Assembly (NCBI GenBank): GCA_049511415.1
Contig: JBEKYC010000009.1
Location: 1 to 64,000 of the forward strand
Direction of reading: 5' to 3'
DNA: 64,000 nucleotides
Source: Bog-159 sp049511415
GTDB taxonomy: Bacteria > Acidobacteriota > Terriglobia > Bryobacterales > Bryobacteraceae
Part shown: positions 61,037 through 64,000 of the stretch, one piece after another
Position numbering within the stretch: position 1 is the stretch's first letter
How the letters are laid out: every line of letters starts with the position of its first letter
Notes under the pieces: model-generated
The model's database searches: none
Told to the model about the DNA's origin: nothing
Seen by the model: the letters and a program-made list of their open reading frames with translations, nothing else
Translations under genes and position numbers: made by a program

Positions 61037-64000
61037 ATGCACGTTCATTTACCCAAGGAGCCGGTTTACGACGAACGCAAGCAGCTCATCCAGCAGTTCG
61101 GCTTCGCTGCGTTCATTGGCATCCTTTTATTACTCAATGTAACCGGCATTTTCACTAATATCGCCGGCATCGATACCGCCGCGATCCTGACTTTGATCGC
61201 CGGCTACCGGACGTTCTTTACCGCCATCTCCGGATTATTGCAGCGCAAGATCTCGGCCGACTTGGCCATATGCGTGGCCGTGATCGCGGCCCTGATCTCC
61301 GGCCAATTCCTCGCGGCCGCCGAAGCCATGTTCATCATGTTGATCGGCGAAGCGCTGGAAGGTTATGCCGCGGGGCGCACGCACGCCGCGATTCAACGCT
61401 TTGTGGAGCAGCTCCCGCGCCACGCGCGGGTCATTCGCAATGGTGCGGAAGTGGAAGTGGATGCGGCGCAGGTAGTGCCCGGCGATCTGGTGGTCGTGCG
61501 CCCGGGCGAACGTCTGCCGGCCGATGGCGTGATCTTCCATGGCGCTTCCAGCATCGACGAGAGCACCATCACCGGTGAACCATTGCCGCGGGATAAGAGC
61601 GCGGGCGACGAGGTCTTCTCCGGCACATTGAACGGTCTGGGACCGTTGCGCATCACCGTGACGCGCGCAGGCGCCGAGACCACACTGTCGCAGGTGATCA
61701 AGCTGGTGGAGCACGCCCGCGAAAAGCGCGCGCCCGTCGAGCGCCTGGCGGATCGCTTTGCGCGCTATTTTCTGCCGGCGCTGCTGCTGGTTGCCGGACT
61801 TACGTTCTATTTCACGCGGGATTGGCTGCGCACCGTCTCGGTGTTGATCGTCGCCTGCCCGTGCGCCCTGATTCTGGCGACGCCGGCCGCCATGGTCGCC
61901 GCGATTGGCGGGCTGGCGCGGCGCGGCATCCTGGTGCGCGGCGGCACCGTGCTGCAGGCCGCGGCCAAGGTCGATACCGTTTTCTTCGATAAGACGGGCA
62001 CGGTCACCGAAGGTCGCTTTGGCGTCATCAAAGTGACCGGCATTGGACGCAGCGAGGCTGAAGTTCTGGCGCTGGCCGGCGCCGCGGAATACGGTTCCGA
62101 ACACGTGCTGGCGCGCGCGATTTTGGATGAAGGCCGGCGCCGCGGCTTGTCCATCACGCCGCCGGACGAGGCGCGCATTGTGCCCGGCCGGGGCGCCACG
62201 GCGCGGGTCGGCAGCCGCACCATCGTTGCGGGGAACGCCGCCTTTCTCGCGGAGCACAAGATCTCCGGCCTGGAGCCGCTGTTGGAAGAAGCCGACCGCT
62301 ACGGCGCAACCGCGGTATTAGTGGCCGAAAACGGCGTCCTGGCGGGCAACCTCCTCCTTCGCGACCGCGTTCGCGAAGGCGCCCGCCGGGCGGTGCATAC
62401 GCTCGAGCACCTGGAAATCACGCATCTCACCATGCTCACCGGCGACCGCAAGCAGGCCGCCGAAGCCATCGCGCGCGAAGTGGGTCTGCACGACGTGGTG
62501 GCCGGCCTGCTGCCGGAAGAAAAGCTCGAACGCATCCGGCACGCTGCCGCGCATGGGCATCACGTGGCCATGGTAGGCGACGGACTGAATGACGCGCCCG
62601 CGCTCGCCGCGGCACAGGTCGGCATCGCCGTGGGCGGCGCCAACGATATCACGGCGGAAGCGGCCGGCGTAGTTTTTCTGGGCCACTCGCTGGAGGCCCT
62701 GCCCAAGCTGTTCGAGGTGAGCCGGCGCGCCCTGCGTACCGCGTGGCAGAACATCATTATCTTTGCCGGCGTGGTGAACGCGGTGGCCATCACCGCCGCC
62801 GCCACGGGCAAGCTGGGTCCCATCGGCGCGGCCGTCACGCACCAGGTCGCGTCATTATTAGTCGTGCTGAATTCGCTGCGCCTGCTGCGCGTCGAGCGCC
62901 ATTCGGGCCGCCTCGTGCAGATCTCGGCCGCCTGGCGGCACGATCTCGCGCACCGGCTGCATCATCTCTCGCACGATCTGGATCCCAAGCTGTGGTTCGA
63001 TCGTGCCGTGGCGCACCGGCACGAACTCGCGCGTCCGGTGCTGGCCGTCGCGGTGGTGCTCATCCTACTGAGCGGCTTCTATTCGCTGGGCCCCAACGAG
63101 ACCGGCGTGATCGAACGCTTCGGGCAGAAGATTCTGCCGTATGGCCAGCCCGGCTTGCACTACAAGCTGCCCTGGCCCATCGAGCGCTTGACGCGCGTCC
63201 GCAGCCGCAATGTGCGCGTGGTCGAGGTCGGCTTCCGCTCCAACGCCGCCAATGGCGAAACCGAACCGGCGGCCTACGAATGGAACGTGCAGCACCGCTC
63301 CGGGCGCTTCCTGCGCAAGCCGGAGGAGTCGCTGATGCTGACCGGCGATCAGAACATGGTCGAAGTGAACGCCGTGGTGCATTACCAGATGGCCCGCCCG
63401 GACGATTTTCTCTTCCAGCAACTGGATGCCGAAACTACCGTCCGCACCGCCGCCGAATCTGCCTTGCAAACCACCGTATCGACCGCGCCCCTCGACGACG
63501 TGCTCACCACCGGCCGCCAGGTGATCGAAGCCCGTGTCATGGCGGCGTTGCAGAAGAAACTCGACCGCTACGGCGCCGGCGTGAACGTGGTTCGCGTGAA
63601 GCTGCTGGATGTGCACCCGTCGCTCGAAGTGGTGGATGCATTTCGGGAAGTCTCCGCCGCGTTTGAAGAGAAGAACCGGCTGATCAATGAAGCCGAGGGA
63701 TACCGCAACGAACAGGTGGCTCTGGCGCGCGGCAACGCGGAAGCGCGCCTGAAGGCCGCCCAGGGGTACAAGGCCAGCCGCACCGATCGTGCCGCGGGCG
63801 ACGGCAGCCGCTTCGATCTGGCCGAGGCGGCCTTTAATACCGCGCCCGCCATCCATCGCTTCCGGCTGTATCTGGAAACCATGGAACAGGTGCTGCCGGG
63901 TAAGAAGAAATTGATTCTGGATTCATCCACGGGGCGCCGCCACCTGCTGTTGCTGGAGGATGGCGTGGAAGTGGCGCCGCCGGGCACTTTGGGATTGGGA
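61037..64000 (+). CDS. P1B heavy-metal ATPase fused to an HflK/SPFH domain, 3' end cut by window
   Basis: ATG 61037, 3 bp after paralogue 4, opens a frame of 988 codons still open at the right edge. Residues about 15-600 are a complete P1B-ATPase without an HMA domain: eight membrane helices, actuator TGEPLP (about 179), the CPC metal motif in VACPCALILATPAA (about 273), phosphorylation motif DKTGT (about 318), GDGLNDAPA (about 515), and TM8 THQVASLLVVLNSLRLL. A His-rich linker (RHDLAHRLHHLSHD) and another membrane helix follow. From about residue 685 the protein is an SPFH/HflK domain: GPNETGVIERFGQKILPYGQ then PGLHYKLPWPIERL, VRVVEVGFRS, NAVVHYQMARPDDFLF. It would combine metal transport with an FtsH-modulator/stomatin-like part. 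The TM8 HQ differs from both CopA (MS) and ZntA (AD), so the ion is uncertain. Confidence 0.88.
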   Translation, partial: MHVHLPKEPVYDERKQLIQQFGFAAFIGILLLLNVTGIFTNIAGIDTAAILTLIAGYRTFFTAISGLLQRKISADLAICVAVIAALISGQFLAAAEAMFIMLIGEALEGYAAGRTHAAIQRFVEQLPRHARVIRNGAEVEVDAAQVVPGDLVVVRPGERLPADGVIFHGASSIDESTITGEPLPRDKSAGDEVFSGTLNGLGPLRITVTRAGAETTLSQVIKLVEHAREKRAPVERLADRFARYFLPALLLVAGLTFYFTRDWLRTVSVLIVACPCALILATPAAMVAAIGGLARRGILVRGGTVLQAAAKVDTVFFDKTGTVTEGRFGVIKVTGIGRSEAEVLALAGAAEYGSEHVLARAILDEGRRRGLSITPPDEARIVPGRGATARVGSRTIVAGNAAFLAEHKISGLEPLLEEADRYGATAVLVAENGVLAGNLLLRDRVREGARRAVHTLEHLEITHLTMLTGDRKQAAEAIAREVGLHDVVAGLLPEEKLERIRHAAAHGHHVAMVGDGLNDAPALAAAQVGIAVGGANDITAEAAGVVFLGHSLEALPKLFEVSRRALRTAWQNIIIFAGVVNAVAITAAATGKLGPIGAAVTHQVASLLVVLNSLRLLRVERHSGRLVQISAAWRHDLAHRLHHLSHDLDPKLWFDRAVAHRHELARPVLAVAVVLILLSGFYSLGPNETGVIERFGQKILPYGQPGLHYKLPWPIERLTRVRSRNVRVVEVGFRSNAANGETEPAAYEWNVQHRSGRFLRKPEESLMLTGDQNMVEVNAVVHYQMARPDDFLFQQLDAETTVRTAAESALQTTVSTAPLDDVLTTGRQVIEARVMAALQKKLDRYGAGVNVVRVKLLDVHPSLEVVDAFREVSAAFEEKNRLINEAEGYRNEQVALARGNAEARLKAAQGYKASRTDRAAGDGSRFDLAEAAFNTAPAIHRFRLYLETMEQVLPGKKKLILDSSTGRRHLLLLEDGVEVAPPGTLGLG

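Noticed and set aside
1..64000. CRISPR arrays, prophage or rRNA operon
   Set aside because: No regularly spaced repeats, phage structural genes or rRNA sequences were seen.

Overview
The window is GC-rich bacterial chromosome, most likely from an acidobacterium of the Solibacter/Bryobacter group (Bryobacteraceae/Solibacteraceae). This is inferred from the mix of families: a very large Oar-type TonB-dependent receptor with an N-terminal carboxypeptidase-regulatory-like domain, a secreted protein with the Solibacter-type (TIGR03437-like) C-terminal domain, a CadC-like winged-helix/TPR regulator and a Ser/Thr kinase/TPR protein of about 900 residues each, DUF1080, a glutamic (G1) peptidase and many small secreted proteins. 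No 16S gene is present, so the assignment is inference.

Layout. 1-6.8 kb: a Tat-exported TldD-type protease (cut by the left edge), a membrane protein, an NAD-dependent reductase, a GlcG/HbpS-like protein, a 5'-3' exonuclease and two secreted proteins. 6.8-15.2 kb: a signalling block (winged-helix/TolB/TPR regulator, orphan receiver protein, Ser/Thr kinase) followed by a secreted protein and an SDR dehydrogenase. 15.2-20.3 kb: an accessory patch with a twin-hairpin repeat, a broken VapC toxin, a TIGR03437-type protein and a Fic protein under a palindromic promoter. 20.5-25.4 kb: secG with tRNA-Leu, an epoxide-hydrolase-like enzyme, a tartrate/isopropylmalate dehydrogenase, pirin and a GAF-GAF-ANTAR regulator. 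25.5-29.4 kb: the deletion-fused remnant of a DUF433/DUF5615 toxin-antitoxin pair, an archaeal-type aspartyl-tRNA synthetase preceded by what reads as a complete translational T-box switch, then DUF1080 and an ArgD-type aminotransferase. 29.7-43 kb: MscS channel, tRNA-Pro, G1 peptidase, methyltransferase, a three-gene nucleotide-sugar operon resembling the legionaminic/bacillosamine branch, a GH63-like glycosidase, small exported proteins, and a lone IS1595-type zinc-ribbon protein.

43.2-64 kb is one co-directional run of nine genes, almost all separated by only 3-25 bp or overlapping: TonB-dependent receptor, an alkaline-phosphatase-superfamily 'sulfatase' with Thr at the usual formylglycine position, four homologous exported proteins of about 950-1000 residues each combining a beta-propeller with a C-terminal PHP-like metal site, a 40-residue membrane peptide and a sterol-desaturase-family enzyme inserted between the first and second copies, and finally a heavy-metal P1B-ATPase fused in frame to an HflK/SPFH domain. 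The likely theme is uptake and hydrolysis of an unknown (perhaps phosphorylated or sulfated) substrate at the cell envelope, coupled to metal handling. This cluster and the T-box leader are the best candidates for undescribed biology here.
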